Counted from the stretch's first letter, positions 1 to 5,665 are shown. The stretch: DNA of 6,097 nt from Candidatus Fermentibacteraceae bacterium (GCA_021162285.1 JAGGYZ010000191.1:1-6097); one strand, 5' to 3'. The notes: a model not told the origin generated them from the letters alone. Numbers and translations: made by a program.

Positions 1-30
1 GTGTACCAGGTTGGATTGCTGGTGACATAA
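1..30 (+). CDS. feoB: Ferrous iron transporter FeoB, C-terminal end only (partial)
   Basis: Frame 1 reads VYQVGLLVT and stops at TAA (28-30). A 'VYQ(I/V)GLL' tail is typical of the last transmembrane helix of FeoB, the GTPase-coupled inner-membrane Fe(II) importer. The call rests on nine residues plus the gene that follows, whose family is usually encoded directly after feoB. The rest of the gene lies outside the window. The stop codon shares one base with the next start (TAATG), so the two are probably translationally coupled. Other membrane proteins could end this way, so the identity depends largely on the neighbour. Confidence 0.6.
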   Translation: MYQVGLLVT

Positions 31-209
31 TGGAGACAGCAGCAGTAGTGGTGATAGTAGCGGCGGTGGTTCTGTACCTGGTACGAAGGGCAGTACACAG
101 TCACAGATCCGGCGATATATGCAGCAGTTGTTCCGCCTCGTGCCCCTACAGTGCACAGTGTGGTAGTTCACTGAAACTCAAAAAGGAAAACCTGCAGACT
201 GATGTTTGA
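30..209 (+). CDS. FeoB-associated Cys-rich membrane protein (59 aa)
   Basis: This small gene starts at ATG 30-32, inside the upstream TAA, and ends at TGA 207-209. Residues 4-18 are almost entirely Ala, Val, Ile and Leu and form one membrane helix. A basic stretch follows (R19, R20, H23, H25, R26), then a cysteine cluster C31-x2-C34-x3-C38-x5-C44, then a charged tail with several lysines. This architecture, and the position directly after a FeoB-like end, match the FeoB-associated Cys-rich membrane protein family. That family is thought to sit in the inner membrane beside FeoB and may bind Fe(II) on the cytoplasmic face or help assemble the transporter. The biochemical role is not established, and the metal-binding idea is inferred from the cysteines. 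No separate promoter is visible, so it should be co-transcribed with feoB. Confidence 0.82.
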   Translation: METAAVVVIVAAVVLYLVRRAVHSHRSGDICSSCSASCPYSAQCGSSLKLKKENLQTDV

Positions 210-221
210 TTTAAGTGATGC

Positions 222-237
222 TTCTGTATCAGAATTT
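222..237 (+). terminator. Weak candidate hairpin after the feo genes
   Basis: TTCTG (222-226) and CAGAA (230-234) form a 5-bp stem with a TAT loop, followed by only three T residues. It lies 13 bases after the stop of the Cys-rich gene, where a terminator would be expected. The stem is short, AT-rich and has no real U-tract, so it is a poor intrinsic terminator. A second nested hairpin (CCATC 294-298 with GATGG 317-321, enclosing ACTC-GCT-GAGT at 304-314) also lacks a T-run. The 146-base spacer between the convergent gene ends holds nothing else I can recognise. Confidence 0.2.
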
Positions 238-355
238 CAAGATCCGAAGCCGTCAGGGAAGAGTAACCTTGAGAGCAGGGGTAGAGATCGGATCCATCGG
301 GCTACTCGCTGAGTTTGATGGAAAGAAGGCTGCACGGAACACCAGTATCATGTGA

Positions 356-1822
356 TCAGGGTGCGAAGAGAATAACCTCAAGACGCGGACCGTGGTATTC
401 ATGCTGCAGAACGGTGTGTTCCGGAGCAATACCTTCTCCTGATGGCCCGCCCCGGATGTCATGCACTACCCATACCTCTGTTCCGGTTGAAAGTACACTG
501 TCAACAACTGCTGCAGGTTCCAGTGAGCTTCTGGTTGGTTGAACAGAATAAGGATTTTCTCCTCTCGGGGCAAGTCTTTCTGTTTCGCTTTTCGCATAGT
601 AGTCCCAGGCTAAACCACCGTTTTGACCACCGATAATCACTACTCTCTGGTCACTTTGCAGATTTTCAGTTACCGAGGCCACTGCTGTTCTCCAGTTTGA
701 CCGATGGTAGGGGTAAGTGCTCAGGTGGTAGTAGGGCAGAAGAAGAAGAAACAATGGTATTACTGTCAGAAAGGCAGGTTTGAAACGTTTTACCAGAAAA
801 GCAAAGGACAAAGCCATCGGTATCCATAGAATGGTAAGATGTCTTGCAGTCGGATCTTCCTTCAGAAACAGCAGAAACGGAAGTATGAAAACTCCGGCTG
901 TCCACATCCGTAAATTCCCACTAATTCTACGGTTAGACAAAAACAAAATTACCGGTATCACAGTCAGAAGGAAAGAATAATAGAAAATACCGGAGGTGAT
1001 AAGAGACGAAGACGGGTTCCACAGGTTGTTTTCTCCTGCCAGCCCGCCTGCCATTAGTCTGGCCAGAACAGTTGGAGCCCTTACAGCATATCTCCAGAGA
1101 ATAAAAGCATCTGCACCTGAAGCAGAAATCCTTGCAGAACGGGAAGACGCCTGCCCCAGTGCCGGTATGATAAATGGAATGTAAAGAATAAGAAGTAGTG
1201 TCCCTGTTAGCAGAACCTTTTTAAAGGTAACTCTTTTATTCCTGTTCACTGTAAAGTAGAGCATGAATCCCGCAAAGAGATACAGTGCGAAAAGGTGCTG
1301 AATCAGCATACCGGCGAGACCCACAGGAACAACAAGAAAACCGGCAAGCCGGTTTCCCGTCCAGGCCAGATCAGCAATCCATATGAAAGTGAATCCCACA
1401 GAAGCCATTATTCCATAAAGCCAGGCCTCCTGCCCCATGGAAACGGAGTAGGGTGCCATTACCCACAGAAGAGCTGAAAATGCGGCAGGCCACTTGCCTG
1501 AGCGCTTTAAAACGAAAAAGTAAAGGGGGACAGCAGCCCAGGAGGTAACTATTGCAGAAACCGCCCGAAGCCCCGCCTCGGAGTTGCCGAACACAGCAGA
1601 TGAAAGCTTTATGGCTATGAAGGCAAGTGGTGGATGGGGAGATCCGCGAAAACTGTTCTGTATCAAGTTTTCAATACCGTTGCTTACAAGACCGGCAGCA
1701 TAGAATTCATCCCCCCAGAGGCTTTTGCCCCCCAGAAACAGAAGTCTCAGAAACAAAGCCAGACACACAAGCATCCACGGTATCAATTTATCAATATTGT
1801 TTAATGATATCCTGCTTTTCAA
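356..1822 (-). CDS. GT39/ArnT-like membrane glycosyltransferase (GT-C fold)
   Basis: This 488-residue protein has many hydrophobic segments and appears to be a GT-C fold transferase of the GT39/PMT-ArnT type. These enzymes take a sugar from a polyprenyl-phosphate carrier and transfer it on the outer face of the cytoplasmic membrane. The first helix (about residues 14-31) leads into a WGDE loop; D38-E39 is in the position of the conserved acidic pair of the first extracytoplasmic loop. H63-P64-P65 matches the family's 'HPP' element. Roughly ten further membrane segments follow to about residue 370, then a soluble C-terminal part beginning 'NWRTAV'. The start is TTG (1822-1820), overlapping the TGA of the upstream reductase gene by four bases, with GGAG ten bases before it. 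The next in-frame Met (residue 17) would cut into the first helix. The acceptor cannot be predicted from sequence. Family assignment is good; the exact substrate is unknown. Confidence 0.82.
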   Translation of the reverse strand: MKSRISLNNIDKLIPWMLVCLALFLRLLFLGGKSLWGDEFYAAGLVSNGIENLIQNSFRGSPHPPLAFIAIKLSSAVFGNSEAGLRAVSAIVTSWAAVPLYFFVLKRSGKWPAAFSALLWVMAPYSVSMGQEAWLYGIMASVGFTFIWIADLAWTGNRLAGFLVVPVGLAGMLIQHLFALYLFAGFMLYFTVNRNKRVTFKKVLLTGTLLLILYIPFIIPALGQASSRSARISASGADAFILWRYAVRAPTVLARLMAGGLAGENNLWNPSSSLITSGIFYYSFLLTVIPVILFLSNRRISGNLRMWTAGVFILPFLLFLKEDPTARHLTILWIPMALSFAFLVKRFKPAFLTVIPLFLLLLPYYHLSTYPYHRSNWRTAVASVTENLQSDQRVVIIGGQNGGLAWDYYAKSETERLAPRGENPYSVQPTRSSLEPAAVVDSVLSTGTEVWVVHDIRGGPSGEGIAPEHTVLQHEYHGPRLEVILFAP

Positions 1823-2688
1823 CTCAGCAGTTCTCCAAGTGTGTTGTTTATGTAACCCTTGAGGCTGTGTTTCCAGTCTGGCAGGGTTACAGGATTGTCT
1901 CCAAGAATCAGCTTCATCGAGTGAGCCGCCTCCATTCTGGGGCGCGGTGCCGGAAGGTTAAAGTCGGATGAAAGGCACGGCTGTATAATGTTGGGAGAAT
2001 GCCCTGCTATACTTACAGTTTCTCGGGCCAGTTCATACCTGCTTGCAGGTACCCCTCCGTTGACCATGTGATATGTACCGTACTGAAAGTTCTGTGTCAG
2101 GTTGAATATGCCTTCAGCAAGATCCCCAGTGTAGGTCGGTGATCCAACACAATCTCTGACTACTTTTATTTCATGGTCCAGAGAGACCTTTCGAAGTATT
2201 CTAGCAACAAATTTCATGTCTCTGGCACCTCCTCCGAAGAGCCAGCCTGTTCTTACTATCCAATGCCTGTGGCAGAAAGTGCGTATTGCCTGTTCACCAT
2301 GAAATTTGCTTAATCCGTATGTATTCAGAGGTGATGGGATATCGTATTCGTCGTAGGGAGAGTTTTTTTCTCCATTGAACACCGCAATAGAAGAAATGTA
2401 AACCATTGCTGCTCCGCTTAGTTCGACTGCCTGAGCTACGATTTCAGCTCCTGCAGAGTTGGTGCTGTAAGCGTACCTGTGATCAATCTGGCACCTGTCT
2501 ACATCTGTTGCAGCTGCAAGCAGAAGAACCAGTTCCGGTTTCTCCCTGGTAAATACCCCGGCAACGGAAGATCTGCTTGAGATATCACATTCTCTATGGG
2601 TCAGAGGAACTGTTTCAGTCCTGCTGTTCCAGAAAGGAACCAGATCGGTTCCGAGCATTCCTCCGGCTCCAAGAACAATAGTTTTCAT
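1819..2688 (-). CDS. RmlD-like dTDP-4-dehydrorhamnose reductase family protein (extended SDR)
   Basis: This 289-residue soluble protein is an NAD(P)-dependent extended short-chain dehydrogenase of the RmlD substrate-binding family. The N-terminal Rossmann motif G7-x2-G10-x2-G13 follows a hydrophobic strand. 'LAAATDVDRC' (57-66) matches the 'A.TDVD.A' segment typical of RmlD. The Ser pair at 99-100 and the catalytic Y124-x3-K128 in 'NTYGLSKFHGE' complete the active site. RmlD reduces dTDP-4-keto-rhamnose to dTDP-L-rhamnose; relatives act on other nucleotide sugars or serve as MAT2B-like proteins. No rmlA, rmlB or rmlC gene is in the window, so rhamnose specificity is an inference. ATG 2688-2686 overlaps the upstream TGA by one base (TGATG), with a weak GGA before it. 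The 3' end overlaps the GT39-like gene by four bases. It probably supplies or modifies the sugar used by the flanking transferases. Confidence 0.82.
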   Translation of the reverse strand: MKTIVLGAGGMLGTDLVPFWNSRTETVPLTHRECDISSRSSVAGVFTREKPELVLLLAAATDVDRCQIDHRYAYSTNSAGAEIVAQAVELSGAAMVYISSIAVFNGEKNSPYDEYDIPSPLNTYGLSKFHGEQAIRTFCHRHWIVRTGWLFGGGARDMKFVARILRKVSLDHEIKVVRDCVGSPTYTGDLAEGIFNLTQNFQYGTYHMVNGGVPASRYELARETVSIAGHSPNIIQPCLSSDFNLPAPRPRMEAAHSMKLILGDNPVTLPDWKHSLKGYINNTLGELLS

Positions 2689-3386
2689 CAGAGATTTTTT
2701 CCAAAGAAAAGCCTGAGCATATCCTTTATGGTTGTGAGAACAACCGCTGGTTTTGCTCCTGACGCAGCACCATGCAGCCTTGGAAGGTGATGAACACCAA
2801 CCTGCTTGATTCTATAGCCGAGGCGAGACAGTTTAATGAGCATTTCAGCGTCTATAAACGCGCTGTCACTGTGTATTTCAATGCCGTCCAGGGCAGCTTT
2901 GGGAAACAGTTTCATTGAACAGTTAACATCTTTCAGCTTCAGATTAAAAAGAACTCTGAGAAGTACACCGTAAACCCTTGTCTGTAATACTCTTGCGGCA
3001 TTGTCGGCCCTGTTCACCCGGTAAGCGGATACAACGCACTCCCCGTCCCATGCGTCTAAAAGGAGTTTAAACTCTCTGAAGTCATACTGGCCGTCACCGT
3101 CGGTGTAGGTTGCAATCTCATATTTTTTCGCGGCGTTGAAACCGACCTTTAAAGCACCGCCGTATCCCAGGTTTCCAGAATTGTGAATAACGGAAACATG
3201 TGGATACTCTTCCGAAAGAGCATCACACACCTCTGCTGTATTATCCGGTGAACCATCTTCAACGATGGTTACATCATAATATGAAGAGTACTTTTCAAGA
3301 GTGGATACAACATTCTCCACTGTTCCCCTGATGTTACCTTCATCGTTGTATGCCGGGCAGAAAAAAGATACTGTGGGTTTATCCAT
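2688..3386 (-). CDS. GT2 family glycosyltransferase, polyprenyl-phosphate sugar synthase-like
   Basis: This 232-residue GT-A fold protein is of the dolichol-phosphate mannosyltransferase/GtrB-like GT2 group. It opens with 'VSFFCPAYNDEGNI', the usual first strand and nucleotide-binding loop. 'VEDGSPDNT' (about 42-50) is the first acidic motif. 'TDGDGQYD' (about 95-102) holds the DxD-type metal site and the QxD-like element. 'DVNCSMKLF' and the later 'HLPRLHGAASG' are the conserved acceptor-side elements of this subgroup. Members transfer a sugar from a nucleotide donor to undecaprenyl phosphate at the inner membrane surface. This one lacks the C-terminal membrane helices some relatives have, so it should be cytosolic or peripheral. 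ATG 3386-3384 is preceded by a modest GGAA-type ribosome site. It is the first of three overlapping genes and, with the GT39-like protein, makes a plausible carrier-loading and transfer pair. Donor sugar unknown. Confidence 0.83.
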   Translation of the reverse strand: MDKPTVSFFCPAYNDEGNIRGTVENVVSTLEKYSSYYDVTIVEDGSPDNTAEVCDALSEEYPHVSVIHNSGNLGYGGALKVGFNAAKKYEIATYTDGDGQYDFREFKLLLDAWDGECVVSAYRVNRADNAARVLQTRVYGVLLRVLFNLKLKDVNCSMKLFPKAALDGIEIHSDSAFIDAEMLIKLSRLGYRIKQVGVHHLPRLHGAASGAKPAVVLTTIKDMLRLFFGKNL

Positions 3387-3493
3387 TGGATTCCGTTCCG
3401 GTAGAATTAAGAGGGAAATATGCTACATCGTCCCCCTTTCGACAACCATTTCCATGATGTATACGAATGTTACGACTCGCCCCCCGGTTGTGT

Positions 3494-3520
3494 ACTATAC
3501 GATAGTTGTTTGAATGTAAA
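3494..3520 (-). promoter_or_regulatory. Possible promoter for the glycosylation gene trio
   Basis: Read on the minus strand, TTTACA (3520-3515) and TATAGT (3499-3494) resemble sigma70 -35 and -10 boxes, with a rather short 15-base spacer. They lie in the 156-base gap between the beta-helix stop and the GT2 start, which would give a leader of roughly 100 bases. A second weak pair (TTGTCG with CATATT about 17 bases on) lies nearer the start. No hairpin with a T-run was seen in this gap, so read-through from the upstream genes is also possible. Confidence 0.3.
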
Positions 3521-3542
3521 CACACCGAAAACAAACGAAATC

Positions 3543-4316
3543 CTATCGGAGAAGAACCACCCTCTGTGTTTTGCTCTCCCCGCAGAATTCACACCTGCAG
3601 AAATACACACCGTTGCATGTAATCCTTCCTTCAGAATCCCGTCCGTTCCATGTGACAGTGTGTTCACCGGCTGCCATTGTCCGGTCGGTCAGTTCAATTA
3701 CCAGCCGTCCAGCAGTATCGAAGACTGTAACAGTTGTATTACCTGCTTCAGGCAGGTAGAATGAAACATCTGTTGAGGAATTGAATGGGCAGGGCGATAC
3801 ATGGTTCAGCACAAATTCCTGATCAGAGGTGGACACCCCTCCGATTCCAACCTGATCAAAGTAGTATGCACCCATGTCCGCCCTGGTTCCATCAGGGGCG
3901 GGTGGGGAAGAGGGGTCGCCTGAATCAATACATGGAGACGCTGAAGTGAGATGGTAATCATCTTCAAAAGCGTTCACGAACAGAGGTGTGTCGTTGATGT
4001 TTCCAATACCCGGCATATCCTGAAGAATGCATGAGTAGGTAAGGTTGCAGGGACCTCCCCCGCCTGTTGAACCGCACTGTATACAGTCGTTGGACACGTT
4101 GAAAACGATGATATTGTTTACACCGGAAAATGTGGCGGCACCGCCTATTCCATGGGTACAGATACCCCCGCCTGTAAGCCTGGCGAGATTGTTTACAATG
4201 GTGTTGTTAAGCGTTACATTGCAGTCGTCTTTTGCCATAACCCCTCCACCACCCATACCTCCTCCAAAATAGTCCGGGATCTGGTTGGCGTAGATAACAC
4301 AGTGGGAAATAAGCAC
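3543..4316 (-). CDS. Beta-helix protein, C-terminal part with FlgD-like/type IX-style sorting domain
   Basis: The nearest Met after the TGA gives 257 residues, although the frame is open from 4358. It continues the beta-helix with Gly-rich loops (FGGGMGGGG; TGGGICTHGIGG; CGSTGGGGPC). It ends the helix with 'PDGTRADMGAYYFDQ', a segment often found just before the sorting domain in candidate-phylum secreted proteins. The last 90 residues form an Ig-like beta domain: 'PCPFNSSTDVSFYLPEAG', 'VTVFDTAGRLV', 'GEHTVTWNGRD', 'NGVYFCRCEFCG' and the closing 'KTQRVVLLR'. This is the FlgD-like/T9SS type A layout, normally recognised for secretion through the outer membrane. I see no ribosome site at 4316, so internal initiation is doubtful. 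The TAG stop at 3545-3543 falls exactly where such domains end. Confidence 0.68.
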   Translation of the reverse strand: MLISHCVIYANQIPDYFGGGMGGGGVMAKDDCNVTLNNTIVNNLARLTGGGICTHGIGGAATFSGVNNIIVFNVSNDCIQCGSTGGGGPCNLTYSCILQDMPGIGNINDTPLFVNAFEDDYHLTSASPCIDSGDPSSPPAPDGTRADMGAYYFDQVGIGGVSTSDQEFVLNHVSPCPFNSSTDVSFYLPEAGNTTVTVFDTAGRLVIELTDRTMAAGEHTVTWNGRDSEGRITCNGVYFCRCEFCGESKTQRVVLLR

Positions 4317-4328
4317 ATCGGAATTATT

Positions 4329-4361
4329 GCAGTGGACCCCACCGCCTCCGCAGGTGCTTCA
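4329..4361 (-). promoter_or_regulatory. SECIS-like stem-loop after the in-frame TGA
   Basis: Thirteen bases after the TGA (4361-4359), the minus strand forms a 7-bp stem, GCGGTGG (4345-4339) with CCACTGC (4335-4329), including one G-U pair. It closes a GGU loop (4338-4336). Bacterial selenocysteine insertion elements are short stem-loops lying just downstream of a UGA, with a G, commonly GGU, in the loop. The loop here begins about 20 bases after the UGA, which is in the usual range. The stem also falls in codons for a Gly-rich turn, where GC-rich hairpins can arise by chance. The geometry is seen directly; any function is speculative. Confidence 0.22.
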
Positions 4362-4988
4362 AGCGCCGTCGCTGGTGTTGCCTGAAATTACCGAGTTAAG
4401 TATTTCTGAACCGGTGCAGTTGTCCAGGAACACCCCCATTCCCTTTGGGTGATTCACAGCTGTGTTGTCTCTCAACAGGCAGCTGTCAACAACTACAGTT
4501 GTGTTAAGAGCACAGATTGCGCCGTGGTCGTTGTTGCATGCTGCGTTGGAGATACGGCAGTGGGTTACTGTAAGGCCCTGTGATCCGTACACTGAAACAC
4601 TTGCACTCGGACCGTTGTAGTCTGACATATAGCAGTGGTCAATCACGCAGTAGTCAAGAGTTGCCGCAGGAGCGTCTGTCTGAAATCTGAGCCCCCCCCA
4701 CATGTGTATTTCAAGGGTATCCTGAGGAACAAACACAATGCTGTCCGCCTCTGTGCCCTCCGCTGTGAATTCACCCGAGATTATCCATCTGTGATTTCCG
4801 TTGTGCAGGAATGTTGTTCCCGGAAGTATTGTGAGAGAGTTACCAGACTGAACGGAAATTTCAGCTGTTACCAGATAGGTGCCGGGTCCAAGAGTGCCGG
4901 ACTGGGGGCCACTGATCTCTGTCTGGGCGGCAGACGATGCTGCCAGAAGCAGAATGCACCACAGCATCAATGTTTTCCTGTTGTTCAA
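4359..4988 (-). CDS. Beta-helix protein, N-terminal readable part with signal peptide
   Basis: This 209-residue open part begins with a clear Sec signal peptide: a basic start (NNRK), a hydrophobic core 'LMLWCILLLAA', then 'SSAAQ' with likely cleavage near residues 21-22. 'SGNSLTILPGTTF' (about 47-59) is the strand-and-cap motif that opens many right-handed beta-helix domains in this type of secreted protein. It is followed by 'GTEADSIVF' and 'WGGLRF', which also recur in such proteins. Helix coils then repeat with a period of about 22-25 residues, each ending in a short 'C.I' or 'SVI' strand. Taken alone it lacks the sorting domain and would be a truncated secreted coil. The function of the full protein (polysaccharide binding, adhesion or lyase activity) cannot be read from this sequence, and no catalytic residues of known lyases are evident. 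Confidence 0.7.
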   Translation of the reverse strand: MNNRKTLMLWCILLLAASSAAQTEISGPQSGTLGPGTYLVTAEISVQSGNSLTILPGTTFLHNGNHRWIISGEFTAEGTEADSIVFVPQDTLEIHMWGGLRFQTDAPAATLDYCVIDHCYMSDYNGPSASVSVYGSQGLTVTHCRISNAACNNDHGAICALNTTVVVDSCLLRDNTAVNHPKGMGVFLDNCTGSEILNSVISGNTSDGA

Positions 4989-4995
4989 TCTGGCA

Positions 4996-5001
4996 CCTCC
5001 T
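4996..5001 (-). promoter_or_regulatory. Strong ribosome binding site that fixes a TTG start
   Basis: AGGAGG on the minus strand lies seven bases before TTG 4988-4986 of the beta-helix gene, ideal Shine-Dalgarno spacing. The nearest ATG is eight codons inside the gene (around 4965) and would remove the basic n-region of the signal peptide. The TTG start is therefore preferred. Confidence 0.7.
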
Positions 5002-5005
5002 GTAA

Positions 5006-5326
5006 CTAGATTAAGATAATCTGTTTTGTTTCTGTAATACCGCCTGATTCAAGCCTGCAGAAGTAAACACCGTTTTCAACTCTGCTGCCAGTATCACTGC
5101 TTCTGTTCCAGATAATGCTGCCGCTTCCGGAGTGCTGGAAAGAATCAGTTATCGTATCAAGTCTGCGTCCGCTTAAGTCGTAGATATCAATTCTCACTCT
5201 GTCGTACGCAGGCAGGTCATACGAGATGGTCACCGAAGAAGAAGGGCATGGGAACACCTGAAGATTGAATGATGTGACTGCCGCAGAGGTTTCATCCGAA
5301 ACTCCCAGGCTGTTCATGCACCACAC
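5006..5326 (-). CDS. Kelch-like protein fragment with FlgD-like sorting domain (106 aa open part)
   Basis: The 3' part of the interrupted gene is open from 5368, with its first Met codons at 5326 and 5317. It begins with the end of a blade ('FNDVWCMNS'), then a linker rich in Ser and Thr, then a complete sorting domain of about 87 residues: 'FPCPSSSVTISYDLP', 'RVRIDIYDLSGRRLDT', 'SGSIIWNRSSD', 'ENGVYFCRLES' and 'TKQIILI'. Without the upstream signal peptide it could not reach the secretion machinery. No ribosome site precedes 5326, so I regard it as a remnant, not a separate gene. Confidence 0.5.
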   Translation of the reverse strand: MWCMNSLGVSDETSAAVTSFNLQVFPCPSSSVTISYDLPAYDRVRIDIYDLSGRRLDTITDSFQHSGSGSIIWNRSSDTGSRVENGVYFCRLESGGITETKQIILI

Positions 5327-5479
5327 ATCGTTGAAGCAGGTACCTGCTGCACTGCGGCCTGCCAGTACCTATATCGTGTTGTTAAAGATTACGCAGCCCA
5401 TGGAAGTGCTCATGGGGTAGGGCACACTGTCTGTTTCACATGTCCAGTTTGTGCCATCTGTGGAGGACCAGATGTCGTG

Positions 5480-5665
5480 CTACATCATCGAGACTTCCTT
5501 GTATCCATTGAAAACGAAAAGTCTGTTGTTAAAACCTATGGCTGTACCGGAAGACCGTACAGTCCAGGGAGCAGCGGAAGTAGTGGATTCCCAGTACTGT
5601 GCAGCTGCACTGGAAAAACAGGCCGCCAGCACAAACGCGAAACCCGGCAGGTATCTTACTCTCAT
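5480..5665 (-). CDS. Signal peptide and first kelch-like strand of the interrupted gene (61 aa)
   Basis: This is the readable 5' part of the broken kelch-like gene. It starts MRVRYLPGFAFVLAACF, a basic n-region and hydrophobic core, with cleavage likely after 'SSAAA' before Q23. The mature part has 'YWESTTSAAPWTVRSSG' followed by 'AIGFNNRLFVFNGYKE', which matches the 'F.N.L.VF.G' strand pair of a kelch or similar propeller blade. It ends at TAG 5482-5480. Translated alone it would give a secreted peptide of under 40 residues with no recognisable function. Confidence 0.5.
   Translation of the reverse strand: MRVRYLPGFAFVLAACFSSAAAQYWESTTSAAPWTVRSSGTAIGFNNRLFVFNGYKEVSMM

Larger units (their letters stand above)
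3543..4988 (-). pseudogene. Secreted right-handed beta-helix protein with C-terminal sorting domain, interrupted by one in-frame TGA
   Basis: Two open stretches (4988-4359 and 4358-3543) are in the same frame, separated only by TGA at 4361-4359 (codon 210 of 481). Sequence on both sides is continuous in style: 'NSVISGNTSDGA', stop, 'STCGGGGVHCNNSD', 'VLISHCVIYANQ'. This is the coil pattern of a parallel beta-helix, with polar turns, Gly runs and regularly placed Cys and Asn. The complete product would have a signal peptide, a beta-helix of about 370 residues and a sorting domain of about 90. It would be exported and probably attached to or released from the cell surface. The start is TTG 4988-4986 with an AGGAGG at 5001-4996, seven bases away. 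A nonsense mutation, a base error or recoding could explain the stop; one base change (Trp, Arg or Gly codon) would restore it. The 3' half alone has no signal peptide and could not be exported in this way. Confidence 0.72.
5006..5665 (-). pseudogene. Short kelch/galactose-oxidase-like secreted protein with C-terminal sorting domain, interrupted by two in-frame TAG codons
   Basis: From ATG 5665-5663 one frame runs to TAG 5008-5006 (219 codons), broken by TAG at 5482-5480 (codon 62) and 5371-5369 (codon 99). Residues 1-22 form a signal peptide ending 'FSSAAAQ'. Then come kelch-like blades: 'GFNNRLFVFNGYKE', 'HDIWSSTDGTNWT', 'IFNNTI', stop, 'VLAGRSAAGTCFNDVW'. Residues from about 133 form a FlgD-like/T9SS-type sorting domain ('PCPSSSVTISYDLP', 'YDLSGRRL', 'ENGVYFCRLESGG', 'ETKQIILI'). 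AGGAGG at 5682-5677 precedes the start. Kelch propellers normally have five to seven blades, whereas this has only about two, so an internal deletion is likely. With two stops as well, decay is the simplest explanation. It lies 17 bases upstream of the beta-helix gene and is the first gene after the minus-strand promoter. Confidence 0.7.

Noticed and set aside
294..321. Nested hairpin between the convergent gene ends as a bidirectional terminator
   Set aside because: It has stems of only five and four base pairs, large internal loops and no T-run on either strand.
253..462. 69-residue minus-strand open frame overlapping the end of the GT39-like gene
   Set aside because: It lies mostly within the GT39-like gene in another frame. 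It has no ribosome site, no recognisable motif and unremarkable low-complexity composition.
3420..3764. 114-residue plus-strand open frame opposite the beta-helix gene end
   Set aside because: It runs antisense to the sorting domain and across the intergenic gap. It has no domain-like sequence and no good ribosome site, so it is a shadow frame.
4317..4361. Frameshift between the two halves of the beta-helix gene
   Set aside because: The two open stretches are in the same frame (start-to-start distance 672 bases, divisible by 3). Only a TGA separates them, so no indel is needed.
3543..5482. Genome-wide reassignment of TGA or TAG as a sense codon
   Set aside because: TGA ends the GT2, RmlD-like, GT39-like and Cys-rich genes at sensible places. 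TAG ends both sorting domains exactly where such domains finish. A general code change does not fit; only site-specific recoding remains possible.
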